64,000 nucleotides of DNA from Amycolatopsis sp. NBC_01480. Its GTDB lineage: Bacteria > Actinomycetota > Actinomycetes > Mycobacteriales > Pseudonocardiaceae. The DNA lies in contig NZ_CP109442.1 in NCBI RefSeq assembly GCF_036227205.1, positions 868,001 to 932,000 on the forward strand, in the 5' to 3' direction. Below the pieces are notes generated by a model. That model saw nothing but the letters and a program-made list of their open reading frames with translations. It did not search any database and was not told the DNA's origin. The translations under genes and the position numbers were made by a program. Of the stretch, positions 43,063-51,701 are shown piece by piece; position 1 is the first letter of the stretch, and every line of letters starts with the position of its first letter.

Positions 43063-43879
43063 AAGAGTGATCAAATAGTTGCTTTCGCTATCTGTCAATA
43101 TTTGAGACGCAGTCGGTATGTCACACTTTTGACAGTTCAGTTCACAGTGGAGTTCCGTTCCCGGAGGACGTGTCACGCGATGGCCGTCTCTCGGTCGCTG
43201 CAGCAGCACGGGCGGGCTCTGGTCCGGAGACCTCGGCCATCATCGCCGTGCTCGCCGGAGCGCTGACTACTGCGCTGCTCGCCATCGCGCTCCGAAGCTG
43301 AAACGCACGCGCCCCGCCGGCTGCATCGGACTCGCCGGCCACGCCGCCGTCCGCGCGGAAGCCACAGCCAGCCAGGACCGGCTGTCGTAAGCACAGGGCA
43401 CAGCGACGCGACCGTTCACGCGACAACGTCCATAGCCCTGTTCGGCACGCCGCCCCATTCCGCCCGGACCGCACGGCTCAAAACGCGAGAAATCCGCCTT
43501 GCGAAGCTCCCGCGGCTGAAACCGGCCGCTGATGGCGCTCACGATGCTCCGCATCGATCTGCTTCGCACGCTGCACCAGAGCGGGATCGAGTCCAGCAGC
43601 AGCCGTACTCGGGACCTTCGACGAAGGCTCACGCGCTTCGGCCACCGGAACGACAGGAGGCTGCCCGGCCGCGGCGAGAGGCTGCAGCGGACCCGGGTGA
43701 GGTCGACTCGGGGCGCGGTGCCGGCCTTGCGGTCAGTCCGTTTCCCCGAGCCGGGCTTCCGCACCGGACATGCGCCTCTCAACACATCCGGCGCTCCGCA
43801 AACCCCGCTGGCCGGTCCTCGCACGTCATGCTCGGCCATGGTGACGGAATCTTCGTTCCCCGATGCATCAGCGTCGCAA
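43063..43879. other. About 800 bp with no convincing gene
   Basis: AT-rich promoter-like sequence at 43063-43140, then GC-rich sequence with long but unstructured frames on both strands (for example RPGSLLSFRWPKRVSLRRRS on the minus strand). These look like debris of a mobile element or shadow frames; I assign nothing. Confidence 0.4.
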
Positions 43880-44893
43880 TCATGCCTCCGCTATGTCCAG
43901 AAGAACTTTGCCGACCGCTCCTTGTTCGACAGCGTCCTGCGCCGCCGCGGCTTCTGCGAGGGGGAAGTGATGGATCGGGAGCCCGGAGTCCTCACCGATG
44001 CGGAAGCCACCAGTGGCGATGGCCGCCGTCACGTCACTGGCCGCTCGCGCCAATGCCCCGGCGTGCAGGGAGTACAAGACCAGGTACTGATACCGAAGGT
44101 TCTTGAAATAGGTTTCCAAAATGGGCACCGAGTATTCGTCTCCCCCGTTCTTGGCATAGATCGATACGGTTCCGCCGGTTTTCACAACAGCAAGGTCCAG
44201 CGCGTTATTCTGGGCTGGAGCGACCTCCACCACCAAGTCCACGCCGTCGGGCGCGGCCGCGCGTACCGCGCTCTCGGCGTCGCCCTGCCGATAGTTGATC
44301 ACATGGTGAGCACCAGCGGCCTTTGCCAACGATTCCTTCCTTGTGGAACTCACCGTTGTGACGACGGTTGCGCCCGACCAGCGCGCCAACTGGACCGCGG
44401 CGTTGCCAACCGCGCCCGCACCGCCCTGCACCAGGACCGTCAGTCCGGTCATCGCGCCTGGCCCCAGCTGCGAGGGGCCGCCATCGTGCACTGTCAGAGC
44501 ACGATGCGCAGTCAGGGCTGGAACCCCGATGGAGGCACCGACGTCGAAACTCACTCCGTCGGGTAAAGGAACGACGCGGCTGATCGGTTGCACTACGTAC
44601 TCAGCTGCCGTACCGAAAGGCTTTTCATGCTGGGCGAGAATCAGCCAGACGCGATCGCCGACCGCAAAATTGGCCACCTGCGGCCCCACCGCGTCGACGA
44701 CGCCAGCACCGTCTTGACCCGGCGTCACTTCATCGAACGGCAGCGGCCGGATTCGGAATCGCCAATCGGTGGGATTGACTCCGGAACGCATCAGGCGGAC
44801 CCGAACTTCGCCCGGACCGGGCTCGGGAATCTTGCGCTCGGTCAGAGACAGAACGTCGGAGGATCCGGGGCGGTTGTAGACAATGGCTCGCAA
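43880..44893 (-). CDS. Zinc-free MDR oxidoreductase (quinone reductase-like)
   Basis: About 337 residues of the medium-chain reductase family: GVNPTDWRFRI, the cofactor region LTVLVQGGAGAVGNAAVQLA (Rossmann, NADPH type) and IGVPALTAHRAL. The zinc-binding cysteines of alcohol dehydrogenases are absent, as in quinone oxidoreductases. The start is TTG 44893 (LRAIVYNRPG), which has GGGAG 8 bases upstream; a longer frame overlaps the previous gene and is not needed. It lies 14 bases after the enoyl-CoA hydratase stop, forming an operon under the divergent TetR regulator. Confidence 0.85.
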   Translation of the reverse strand: MRAIVYNRPGSSDVLSLTERKIPEPGPGEVRVRLMRSGVNPTDWRFRIRPLPFDEVTPGQDGAGVVDAVGPQVANFAVGDRVWLILAQHEKPFGTAAEYVVQPISRVVPLPDGVSFDVGASIGVPALTAHRALTVHDGGPSQLGPGAMTGLTVLVQGGAGAVGNAAVQLARWSGATVVTTVSSTRKESLAKAAGAHHVINYRQGDAESAVRAAAPDGVDLVVEVAPAQNNALDLAVVKTGGTVSIYAKNGGDEYSVPILETYFKNLRYQYLVLYSLHAGALARAASDVTAAIATGGFRIGEDSGLPIHHFPLAEAAAAQDAVEQGAVGKVLLDIAEA

Positions 44894-44907
44894 GTCGAGG
44901 CTCCCGC

Positions 44908-45741
44908 CTAGAGATTGAGGTTGGGTTTGCCGTTGCTTCCTCGATAGTGAAGGAAGTTGACCCATTCATATGCAGAGGCAGCGTCGAGGGTCAGGTTGAG
45001 CTGTTCGGCCACTCGTCTCTTCACAACACGCTTGGTCAGAGCAAGCGCATAGGCGGACTTCGACAGAAGTTGACGAACCATGCCGTCCACGACCTGATCC
45101 AGTTCAGCCGGCGGCACCGCGTAATTGATCGCACCCATTTTTGCCAGTTCCGCGGCCGTATAGGGCTTCGCCAGAAGCAGGTACTCCATCGCTTTGGCCG
45201 GGAACATGTGCAAGGGCACCAGCGCACCTCCGCCGTCACCCGGAACCGTGTCAAAACCGAAGATCTTCTGCAGGTCCATGTGCACATCAGCCACTATCGC
45301 ATCTTCCCTGGCGACGATCAGGTCGCAGCCGAACATGATGCTTTGGCCGAACCCGATACAGTCTCCGTTGACTCGAGCGATCACCGGCTTCTCCATTTCG
45401 GCCAGCGTTTGCTGAGTCAGGCGCACACCCTGGAACCCTTTCCACATCCAATCCGGAAAGTCGATCGGCTCGGGATCGAGCCTGTTGCCCTCTGCATAGG
45501 GCGGAGCCGGCAGAATCCACGGCTCGCCATCGTCGATGCCAGTGATGACCACAACTCTGACCGCGTCATCCTCCCGCAATCGTGCGAGCGCCCGGCCGAG
45601 GTCGAAGTGGAGTTCAGCTTGAGAGCCCTGCGCGCTGAGAACCGCTACTCGTTCTGTGGTCAACAACCTCACGGTCGCCACAGCCCTGCTGATCTCCACT
45701 TCGACCGATTCGAACAACTCGTAACCAACGGACGTCCCCAT
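44908..45741 (-). CDS. Enoyl-CoA hydratase/isomerase-family protein
   Basis: About 277 residues of the crotonase fold. VVVITGIDDGEPW marks the first oxyanion-hole region, KPVIARVNGDCIGFGQSIMF the second, and DVHMDLQKIFGFDTVPGDGG the catalytic loop. The usual Glu pair is not obvious, so the reaction (hydratase, isomerase or hydrolase) is open. ATG 45741 follows AGGAGGT. The operon with an MDR oxidoreductase suggests breakdown or modification of an acyl-CoA. Confidence 0.85.
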   Translation of the reverse strand: MGTSVGYELFESVEVEISRAVATVRLLTTERVAVLSAQGSQAELHFDLGRALARLREDDAVRVVVITGIDDGEPWILPAPPYAEGNRLDPEPIDFPDWMWKGFQGVRLTQQTLAEMEKPVIARVNGDCIGFGQSIMFGCDLIVAREDAIVADVHMDLQKIFGFDTVPGDGGGALVPLHMFPAKAMEYLLLAKPYTAAELAKMGAINYAVPPAELDQVVDGMVRQLLSKSAYALALTKRVVKRRVAEQLNLTLDAASAYEWVNFLHYRGSNGKPNLNL

Positions 45742-45849
45742 GCGACACCTCCTCACCTTCAGATTTCTCAATGAGCGCGACGAGGAGGACCGCCACGTCG
45801 CGTACCCGGCGGGCACGCTCCGGGTCCTCACGGTCGGACCGAGGCTATG

Positions 45850-45916
45850 TGGAAGAAACTGTTCCATCTTGCGCTCACCGTACCGCGGCTCGAGAGAAGA
45901 TGGAAGCATTACTTCC
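45850..45916. promoter_or_regulatory. Two palindromes, likely TetR operators
   Basis: TGGAAGAAACTGTTCCA (45850-45866) and TGGAAGCATTACTTCC (45901-45916) lie in the gap between the divergent hydratase and TetR genes; both share GGAA...TTCC arms. Confidence 0.55.
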
Positions 45917-45934
45917 GGATGCTAGGCTCGAGTC

Positions 45935-46585
45935 ATGGGTGTGAAGCCACTACGACGAGATGCGATGGAAAGCCGTGCCCGGATCATCAGCGCTGCGCGA
46001 GGGGCTTTCGCCGAGCATGGGTGCGAGGTGCCGCTGTCCGAGGTCGCTGCTGCCGCCGGGGTCGGTGTGGCAACGCTTTCGCGCCACTTCGACCGCGCGC
46101 AGCTCGTCCAAGCCGTCATCGAACAGCGCCTGCAGGAGCACGTGAACACCGCTGACGAAGCGCTCGCGTTGGCTCCCGAAGAGGCGATCCTCTCCTACGT
46201 GCGGGGCCTGTGCGCTCGCGGGCTCGTCGATCGCAGCCTGGTCCGAACGTTCACCCTCCCTCTGCCGGACTCGCAGATTGCGGGTCGCTTGCGTCGCCAG
46301 CTCCGGCAGCGGCAACTGAAGCTCATCAGGGCCGGGCAGGATGCGGGCGTGCTGAGGGCGGGCGTGGTTCCCGAAGATCTTCTTCTCGTTCTCCTGGCTG
46401 TGCAGTGCAGCATGGAGAACACGACCGGAGGCGCCGCGTGGCAACGCACGCTGGCAATCCTTCTTGCCGGGCTGACCGATTCCGCCACAGATCGCGAGTT
46501 GCCGAGACCCCCTCGGCTGGACGACCTCATTCAACCTGCCAACGGTCCACGACCGGGGCGGCGGCCCAGCTCGCTCTCGAACTGA
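45935..46585 (+). CDS. TetR-family regulator
   Basis: A 216-residue protein with the TetR HTH near the N-terminus (SRARIISAARGAFAEHGCEV, then PLSEVAAAAGVGVATLSRHF) and a helical ligand domain. It is divergent from the enoyl-CoA hydratase and MDR genes with two GGAA/TTCC palindromes between, and so probably represses them. The C-terminal ARG/PRO tail is short and unremarkable. An internal ATG (MESRARI) is a possible alternative start. Confidence 0.85.
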   Translation: MGVKPLRRDAMESRARIISAARGAFAEHGCEVPLSEVAAAAGVGVATLSRHFDRAQLVQAVIEQRLQEHVNTADEALALAPEEAILSYVRGLCARGLVDRSLVRTFTLPLPDSQIAGRLRRQLRQRQLKLIRAGQDAGVLRAGVVPEDLLLVLLAVQCSMENTTGGAAWQRTLAILLAGLTDSATDRELPRPPRLDDLIQPANGPRPGRRPSSLSN

Positions 46586-47005
46586 ACGCGACGAGCCGAG
46601 CAGCTCGTCAGCGGTGTGGGTCAGCGGTGTTCCTGTTGGCCACGCTGGCTTCCAGGTAGGCCAACCAGTCGCGTTGCACGCCGCCCGCAGGGTGTTGACC
46701 AGCAGCATGACGATCGTCGTCGGCCCGCCCCGCTTGGGACGGTGTGAGCGGCCGGCGACCGCACACACCTCGGAGAAGCGGACATCACCGCGCAGCCCCT
46801 CCCCGTCCTCGCTGCCGTCCTCCCTGCCTCCGCCCGCGCTGGTTTGGGCCGAGCACGCTGCAGTCCCTGTGACCGCCGCACCCCGTCGTCGCTCACATTG
46901 CTTGGCCCGGATACCTCCGCTCCCTCGCTCTCGCCGGGTTGATCCGCGCGGCAACACAGCTGTGACCGGCACGGTGGTGCACCCGCCGTGCGGAGGTTGG
47001 TCAGG
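46586..47005. other. Intergenic, no gene recognised
   Basis: About 420 bp. A minus-strand stretch (PKRGGPTTIVMLLVNTLRAA, then CNATGW) looks protein-like but has no start or known family. Possibly a gene remnant. Confidence 0.35.
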
Positions 47006-47761
47006 TCAGACCGCGGTGCGGCCGCCGTCGACGTTGAGGATCGCGCCGGTGATGTAGCTGGCCTTGTCCGTGGTCAGGAACACGATGGCGTTGGCGATCT
47101 CGTCGGCGTCGGCGACATAGCCCAGCGGCGCCTGCTTTCCGAGCTCGTCGAGCCCGTCGCCCATGATGCCGACGACCTTCTGGGTGCGGGTGGTTCCCGG
47201 GCTGACCGCGTTGACCCGGACACCGGCCGGGCCGAACTCCGCGGCCCAGGATTTGGTGAGCAGGTTCAGTGCGGCTTTGGTCGCGCCGTAGACCGCCATG
47301 CCCGGGGCGGCGAACTGGCCGACCATCGTCGAGGTGTTGACGATCACGCCCTTGCCGCGCGCGGCCATCTTCGGCGCCAGCTCCCCGACGAGGAAGAAGT
47401 GACCCTTGAGGTTCGTGTTGAACGTCGTGTCCCAGCCCTCCTCCAGCGTCTCCGCCGTCGGGCCGAACACCGCCGTCCCCGCGTTGTTGACCAGGATGTC
47501 GACTTGGCCTCCGGAAATCGCCAGTGCTCGTCGGGCCAGCTCGCGTGCCGACGCCGCGTCGCCGAGTTCGGCGCGCACGTAATCGGCCTTGCCGCCGGCT
47601 GCGCGGATCGCGGCGACGACACCGTCTCCGAGCTCTTGGCGACGACCGGCCACGATCACGTGCGCCCCGTGCCCGGCGAGCTGCTTCGCCGTGGCCTCGC
47701 CGATCCCGCTGGTCGAACCGGTCACGAGCGCCGTACGGTCCGCGAGGTCTTTTTCTGCCAT
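47006..47761 (-). CDS. SDR-family oxidoreductase
   Basis: A 251-residue classical short-chain dehydrogenase: cofactor motif TGSTSGIG, structural NNAG, catalytic Ser in NTSTMVGQF and YGATK (Tyr-x3-Lys), ending with the conserved DGGRTAV. Length and order are canonical. It sits 68 bases after another SDR on the same strand and probably shares its transcript. Substrate unknown. Confidence 0.9.
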   Translation of the reverse strand: MAEKDLADRTALVTGSTSGIGEATAKQLAGHGAHVIVAGRRQELGDGVVAAIRAAGGKADYVRAELGDAASARELARRALAISGGQVDILVNNAGTAVFGPTAETLEEGWDTTFNTNLKGHFFLVGELAPKMAARGKGVIVNTSTMVGQFAAPGMAVYGATKAALNLLTKSWAAEFGPAGVRVNAVSPGTTRTQKVVGIMGDGLDELGKQAPLGYVADADEIANAIVFLTTDKASYITGAILNVDGGRTAV

Positions 47762-47829
47762 TGCTTCTCCTTGTCGATGCTGGTGGCGGTGGGTGTGCTG
47801 GTGAGGACCACGTTCGATGAAACGGCGTG

Positions 47830-48603
47830 TCAGTTCCAGCCGCCGTCGGCTTCGATGGTGGTGCCGGTGATGTAGGACGCGTCGTCGGAGAGCAGAAACG
47901 CGACCGTGGCGGCGATTTCCTCAGGTTGGCCGAGCCGGCCGAGTGCGCTCATCGAGCGGAGGAGGGCGGGGAACGGGACGTCGGTGAGCGCGGGGTGGAC
48001 GTAGTGGGGGGCGTAGCCGGCCATGCGGGTGGCGGTGGCGCCGGGGGCGATCGCGTTGATGGCGATGTTCCGCTCGGCCAGTTCGGGAGACAGATTGCGC
48101 ACCATGGCCGGGATGGCGGCCTTGCTCGCCGCGTACAGGGCGTGGTGGCGCACCGCCAGGCGCGTGCTGACCGAGGAGCTGAGCACGATCCGGCCGCCGT
48201 CGGTCATCGCGGCCACCGCCGCCTGGGTGACGAACAGCTGTCCGGCCACATTGGTCCGGAAGAGGTGCTCGAAGTCGGCCTCGGTGATGGTTTCCAACGC
48301 GCCGAAGTGCTCGACCCCGGCGTTGCTGACCAGCAGGTCCAGGCCGCCGAACTCGGACACCACCGAGCCGACCAGCTCGTGGGCCCGCGCCGCGTCACTG
48401 ACGTCAGCCTGGAAAGCCGATGCGGTACTCCCGTTGCCACGCAGTTCGCCGACGAGCGCGTCGGCCGCGTCCCGATCGGAGCGGTAGTTGACCGCGACCG
48501 TGGCTCCCTGAGCGGCGAGCCGCCGCACAATCGCGGCACCGATCCCGCTGCTGCCTCCGGTGACCAGGACCCGCTTGCCCGCCAGGCTTGCCGTTGCCGT
48601 CAT
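47830..48603 (-). CDS. SDR-family oxidoreductase
   Basis: A 257-residue short-chain dehydrogenase with VTGGSSGIGAAI, SNAGVEHFGAL, VLSSSVSTRL and YAASKAA, ending in EADGGWN. It is divergent from a MarR regulator gene 145 bp away; the gap contains AT-rich repeats (GTCAGATACATTTACC, then ACTTAGTC) that could be operator or promoter. It is likely the first gene of a two-SDR transcript. Confidence 0.9.
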   Translation of the reverse strand: MTATASLAGKRVLVTGGSSGIGAAIVRRLAAQGATVAVNYRSDRDAADALVGELRGNGSTASAFQADVSDAARAHELVGSVVSEFGGLDLLVSNAGVEHFGALETITEADFEHLFRTNVAGQLFVTQAAVAAMTDGGRIVLSSSVSTRLAVRHHALYAASKAAIPAMVRNLSPELAERNIAINAIAPGATATRMAGYAPHYVHPALTDVPFPALLRSMSALGRLGQPEEIAATVAFLLSDDASYITGTTIEADGGWN

Positions 48604-48747
48604 GGCGCTACCTCAGTGCTCTCTGTTTTTCGATTTTGTCAGATACATTTACCAACTTAGTCATACGATGGCATCGATGGCAACTGGCCCGGAGTCCGGC
48701 TCGCCGCCGTTGACGTAGGGTGTGAACCTCGTGGGATCGGGTGGGCG

Positions 48748-49206
48748 ATGGAGTCGAGCGGCATGGACGACGAGCAGCGTGTTGATCTAGGGGTGTCGTT
48801 GTTCATCCCGTACCGCTACATGGAGGACCGGATTTTCCGGACCCTGCAGGAGGCCGGGTTCGACGACTGGACCCTCGCCCAGTGCCGGGTGTTCCAGCGC
48901 ATCCACCCGGACGGTTCACGCCTCACAGACCTCGCCGACCAGGCGCAGATGAGCAAGCAGAGTGCCGGTGTGCTGGTTGACCAGCTGGAGCGGCTCGGCT
49001 ATGTCCGCCGGGTTCCCGACCCCACGGACGGGCGCGCCCGGTTGATCGTGATCGAGCAACGCGGCCGGCGGGCGGTCGAGGTGGCCATGGCGACACGGGA
49101 CGAGATCCTCGCGGAGTGGCAGGCCTACCTGGGCACCCGCAACTTCGCGTTGCTGCACCAGATCCTGGCGCAGCTCCGCGAGATCACCGACCCCTACGCG
49201 CTCTGA
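48748..49206 (+). CDS. MarR-family regulator
   Basis: A 152-residue winged-helix regulator: SRLTDLADQAQMSKQSAGVL is the recognition HTH and RRVPDPTDGRARLIVIEQRG the wing. The start could also be the ATG of MDDEQRV at 48763. It is divergent from two SDR genes and upstream of the NmrA/hemerythrin operon; it may control one or both. Confidence 0.85.
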   Translation: MESSGMDDEQRVDLGVSLFIPYRYMEDRIFRTLQEAGFDDWTLAQCRVFQRIHPDGSRLTDLADQAQMSKQSAGVLVDQLERLGYVRRVPDPTDGRARLIVIEQRGRRAVEVAMATRDEILAEWQAYLGTRNFALLHQILAQLREITDPYAL

Positions 49207-49300
49207 AACCCGGCCCCAGCCACCCCCCGACTCCCAGTCCCCGCCACCCCGGACCACTGGGAAAGCGAGGCTCCGGCAGGATTCGACTCCGCCTTGACAT

Positions 49301-49339
49301 CGTCAGAATGACTGACTAGCTTTATCAATGATTCTGACG
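49301..49339. promoter_or_regulatory. Inverted repeat CGTCAGAAT/ATTCTGACG
   Basis: Perfect 9-bp arms (49301-49309 and 49331-49339) enclose TGACTGACTAGC and an AT-rich centre, about 120 bp before the NmrA gene. Likely the operator/promoter of that operon. Confidence 0.5.
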
Positions 49340-49458
49340 AACGTCAGGCAATGGCCGAGTGGTAGCCACGGTCCAGACGAGTCCGGCTCGCCACCACGCC
49401 GTCCGCAGCCCCGCGCTGCCACCGCACCAGAGCGGCGCCCCCAAGAAAGGGAAACACC

Positions 49459-50328
49459 ATGTCCATTGTCATCACCGGAGCTTCAGGCCACCTCGGCCGG
49501 CTCGTCGTCGACCGGCTGCTGGCCGCCGGAACACCGCCCGCGCAGATCGTGGCCACCGGCCGGGACGCCGGCAAACTCGCCGGCCTCGCCGAGCGCGGGG
49601 TCGTGGTGCGGCGCGCGGACTTCGCCGATCCGCGAACCCTCGACGACGCATTCGCCGGCGCGGACACGATGCTGCTGGTCTCGACCACGACGGTCGGGGA
49701 ACGATTCGACAACGCCCGCAACGCCATCGACGCGGCGGCCCGGGCCGGGGTGTCCCGGATCGTCTACACCAGCATCGTCAACGCCTCGACCGCGCGGATG
49801 ACGCTCGCCGCCGAACACCGCCGCACCGAGGAGTACCTGCGGGACAGCGGTTCGGCGTTTGTCATCCTGCGCAACGGGTGGTACCTGGAGAACTACACCG
49901 ACCAGCTGCCGATGATCGCCCAGTACCACGCATTGCTCGGCAGCGCGCACGACGGCCGGGTCAGCGCGGCCGGCCGGGACGACCTGGCCGCGGCCGCGGT
50001 CGCGGTGCTGACGCAGGACGGGCACCTCGGCGCGACCTACGAGCTCGGCGGCACCCCGTTCACCCTGACCGAACTCGCCGCCACGATCAGCGAGGTCCTC
50101 GGCACCCCCATCGCCTACCAGGACATGCCGGTCGCCGACTACACCGCGACGTTGACCGGCGCCGGGCTGCCGCCGGAAATGGCCGCCGCGGTGGCCGACG
50201 CCGACGCCGGCCTCGCTCGCGGCGAACTGTTCACCGCCAGCGAAGACCTGGTGAAGCTCATCGGCCGACCGGCGACCACCGCGCACGAAGCCGTCCGGAA
50301 CGCCGTGGCTGCCGGGGAGTCACGGTGA
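49459..50328 (+). CDS. NmrA/QorB-like NAD(P)-binding protein
   Basis: A 289-residue atypical SDR: GASGHLGRLVVDRLLAAG is the Rossmann loop; later regions (RNGWYLENYTDQLP, ATYELGGTPFTLTELA) match NmrA / quinone oxidoreductase 2-like proteins. The catalytic YxxxK of classical SDRs is absent, as usual for NmrA. GAAAGGGAAA precedes the ATG. Its stop overlaps the hemerythrin start (GTGA), so the two are coupled. Confidence 0.85.
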   Translation: MSIVITGASGHLGRLVVDRLLAAGTPPAQIVATGRDAGKLAGLAERGVVVRRADFADPRTLDDAFAGADTMLLVSTTTVGERFDNARNAIDAAARAGVSRIVYTSIVNASTARMTLAAEHRRTEEYLRDSGSAFVILRNGWYLENYTDQLPMIAQYHALLGSAHDGRVSAAGRDDLAAAAVAVLTQDGHLGATYELGGTPFTLTELAATISEVLGTPIAYQDMPVADYTATLTGAGLPPEMAAAVADADAGLARGELFTASEDLVKLIGRPATTAHEAVRNAVAAGESR

Positions 50329-50975
50329 ACACCTCCGGACCGGGCGTCGACACCCACGAGATGGTGCTGATGCACCGCGTCATCCGGCGCGAGTTCGGTC
50401 AGCTCCCCCGGCTGTTCCGCGCCGCGGCCAGCAACCGTGCGCGATCCAAGGTCGTCGGCGCGCACGCCCGGGAGATGCTGGACTTCCTCCACACGCACCA
50501 CACCGGCGAGGACGAGCTGCTTTTCCCCTTGCTGCGCAAGCGAACCACGCTCGACCCGGAACTGATGGACCGGATGGACGCGCAGCACGCGCAGGTCGAC
50601 GACGCCGTCGCGGCCCTCGGCAAGGACCTGCCGGCCTGGACAGCCACCGCGGACGCCCCCACTGGCGAGCGGATGGCGGCTCTCGTCGACGCCACGATGC
50701 CGACACTGATCGAGCACCTGGCCGAGGAGGAGGAGAAACTGCTCCCGATCGTCTCGGCCACGTTGACGCAAAGCGAATGGGACGCGCTGGGCAAGCACGG
50801 CATGAGCGCGATTCCGCTCACCCGGCGGCTGGTCATCCTCGGCCACATCACCGAGGAAACCGATGACACGGAACGGCAGCGGTTCCTGCAGGTCATCCCG
50901 GCCCCAGCTCGTTTGGCCTACAAGCTGATCGGCCGCCGTCAGTTCACCCGCGAAACCACCACCATCCGCAGCTGA
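50325..50975 (+). CDS. Hemerythrin-like diiron protein
   Basis: About 216 residues. His residues in HEMVLMHRVIRREF, HTHHTGEDELLFP (H-x3-E type), MDAQHAQVDDA and LIEHLAEEEEKLLP form the hemerythrin HHE signature for a diiron site in a four-helix bundle. The C-terminal RLAYKLIGRRQF may contact a membrane or partner. GTG 50325 overlaps the NmrA stop. Such proteins bind oxygen or NO or sense redox; together with the NmrA and F420-type genes this suggests an oxidative or nitrosative detoxification unit. Confidence 0.85.
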   Translation: MNTSGPGVDTHEMVLMHRVIRREFGQLPRLFRAAASNRARSKVVGAHAREMLDFLHTHHTGEDELLFPLLRKRTTLDPELMDRMDAQHAQVDDAVAALGKDLPAWTATADAPTGERMAALVDATMPTLIEHLAEEEEKLLPIVSATLTQSEWDALGKHGMSAIPLTRRLVILGHITEETDDTERQRFLQVIPAPARLAYKLIGRRQFTRETTTIRS

Positions 50976-51001
50976 CCCACCCATAGTTTCAAGGAGATCC
51001 A

Positions 51002-51460
51002 ATGAGCTTCGATACCCGCGCGGGCACGCGCGGCGGCAAGGTTCCCGCGGGACGGTTCGTTCGCGCGTTCAACAAACTGGCCGAGCGATGGCTGCGTCTT
51101 AGGGGTGGCCGTGTCATGGGTTTCAGTGCGCTGGTGCTGACGACCACCGGCGCCAAGACCGGTGCCGAGCGCACCACGCCGGTCGGCTACTTCCCCGATG
51201 AGGATGGAAGCTGGCTGATCGTGGCGTCCGCGAATGGCGCGGCGGGCAATCCGGGCTGGTACTACAACATCGGCGCGCATCCGGACAAGGTCCGCGCGGA
51301 GGTCGATGGCCGCGCGGTCACCGTCGTGCCCCAGCAGTTGCACGGTCCTGAGCGCGAGGCGGCGTGGAAGCAGATCACCGCAGCATCATCCCGGTTCGCG
51401 CAGTACCAGGAGAAAACGGACCGCGAACTGCCGATCATCCGCCTGACGCCCCAGTACTGA
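51002..51460 (+). CDS. Deazaflavin (F420)-dependent oxidoreductase
   Basis: A 152-residue Ddn-family protein: LVLTTTGAKTGAERTTPVGY, WLIVASANGAAGNPGWYYNI and HPDKVRAEVDGRAV are the conserved blocks. It reduces quinones or nitro compounds with F420H2. AAGGAGATCC precedes the ATG and it lies 26 bases after the hemerythrin stop, in the same operon. It is clearly different from the paralogue at 17.3 kb. Confidence 0.88.
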   Translation: MSFDTRAGTRGGKVPAGRFVRAFNKLAERWLRLRGGRVMGFSALVLTTTGAKTGAERTTPVGYFPDEDGSWLIVASANGAAGNPGWYYNIGAHPDKVRAEVDGRAVTVVPQQLHGPEREAAWKQITAASSRFAQYQEKTDRELPIIRLTPQY

Positions 51461-51551
51461 CCTCGCTCGCAATCAGGTCCCGCGCGGTCGGCGCCAAATC
51501 CGTCAAACTGATACACGCCACGAAAAACAAGGAAGGACGCAGAGGTTCACC

Positions 51552-51701
51552 ATGTCCGAGCTGCGGGGTCCTGCAGGAAAGAACGTTGTCGTCACGGGTG
51601 GCGCCAAGGGGCAGTGCTACCGCCACGTGCTCGCGTTCCCGGCCAAGGCCGTCGAGGAGCGCGGTGTGCGTTGTCGCCAAGCGCCGCGCATCGCCGCATG
51701 A
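51552..51701 (+). pseudogene. SDR N-terminal fragment
   Basis: MSELRGPAGKNVVVTGGAKG is the first strand and cofactor turn of an SDR; after that the 49-residue frame is unrelated (QCYRHVLAFPAKAVEERG). Its TGA overlaps the ATG of the next, complete SDR gene. It is probably the stump of a deleted SDR, now acting at most as a leader. Confidence 0.55.

Noticed and set aside
43267..43839. 190-codon minus-strand frame as a gene
   Set aside because: Low-complexity Arg/Ser/Pro sequence without start signal or family; could be mobile-element debris but I cannot support a call.
44893..44965. Longer N-terminus for the MDR oxidoreductase
   Set aside because: It overlaps the preceding gene and adds non-family residues; TTG 44893 has a proper ribosome site.
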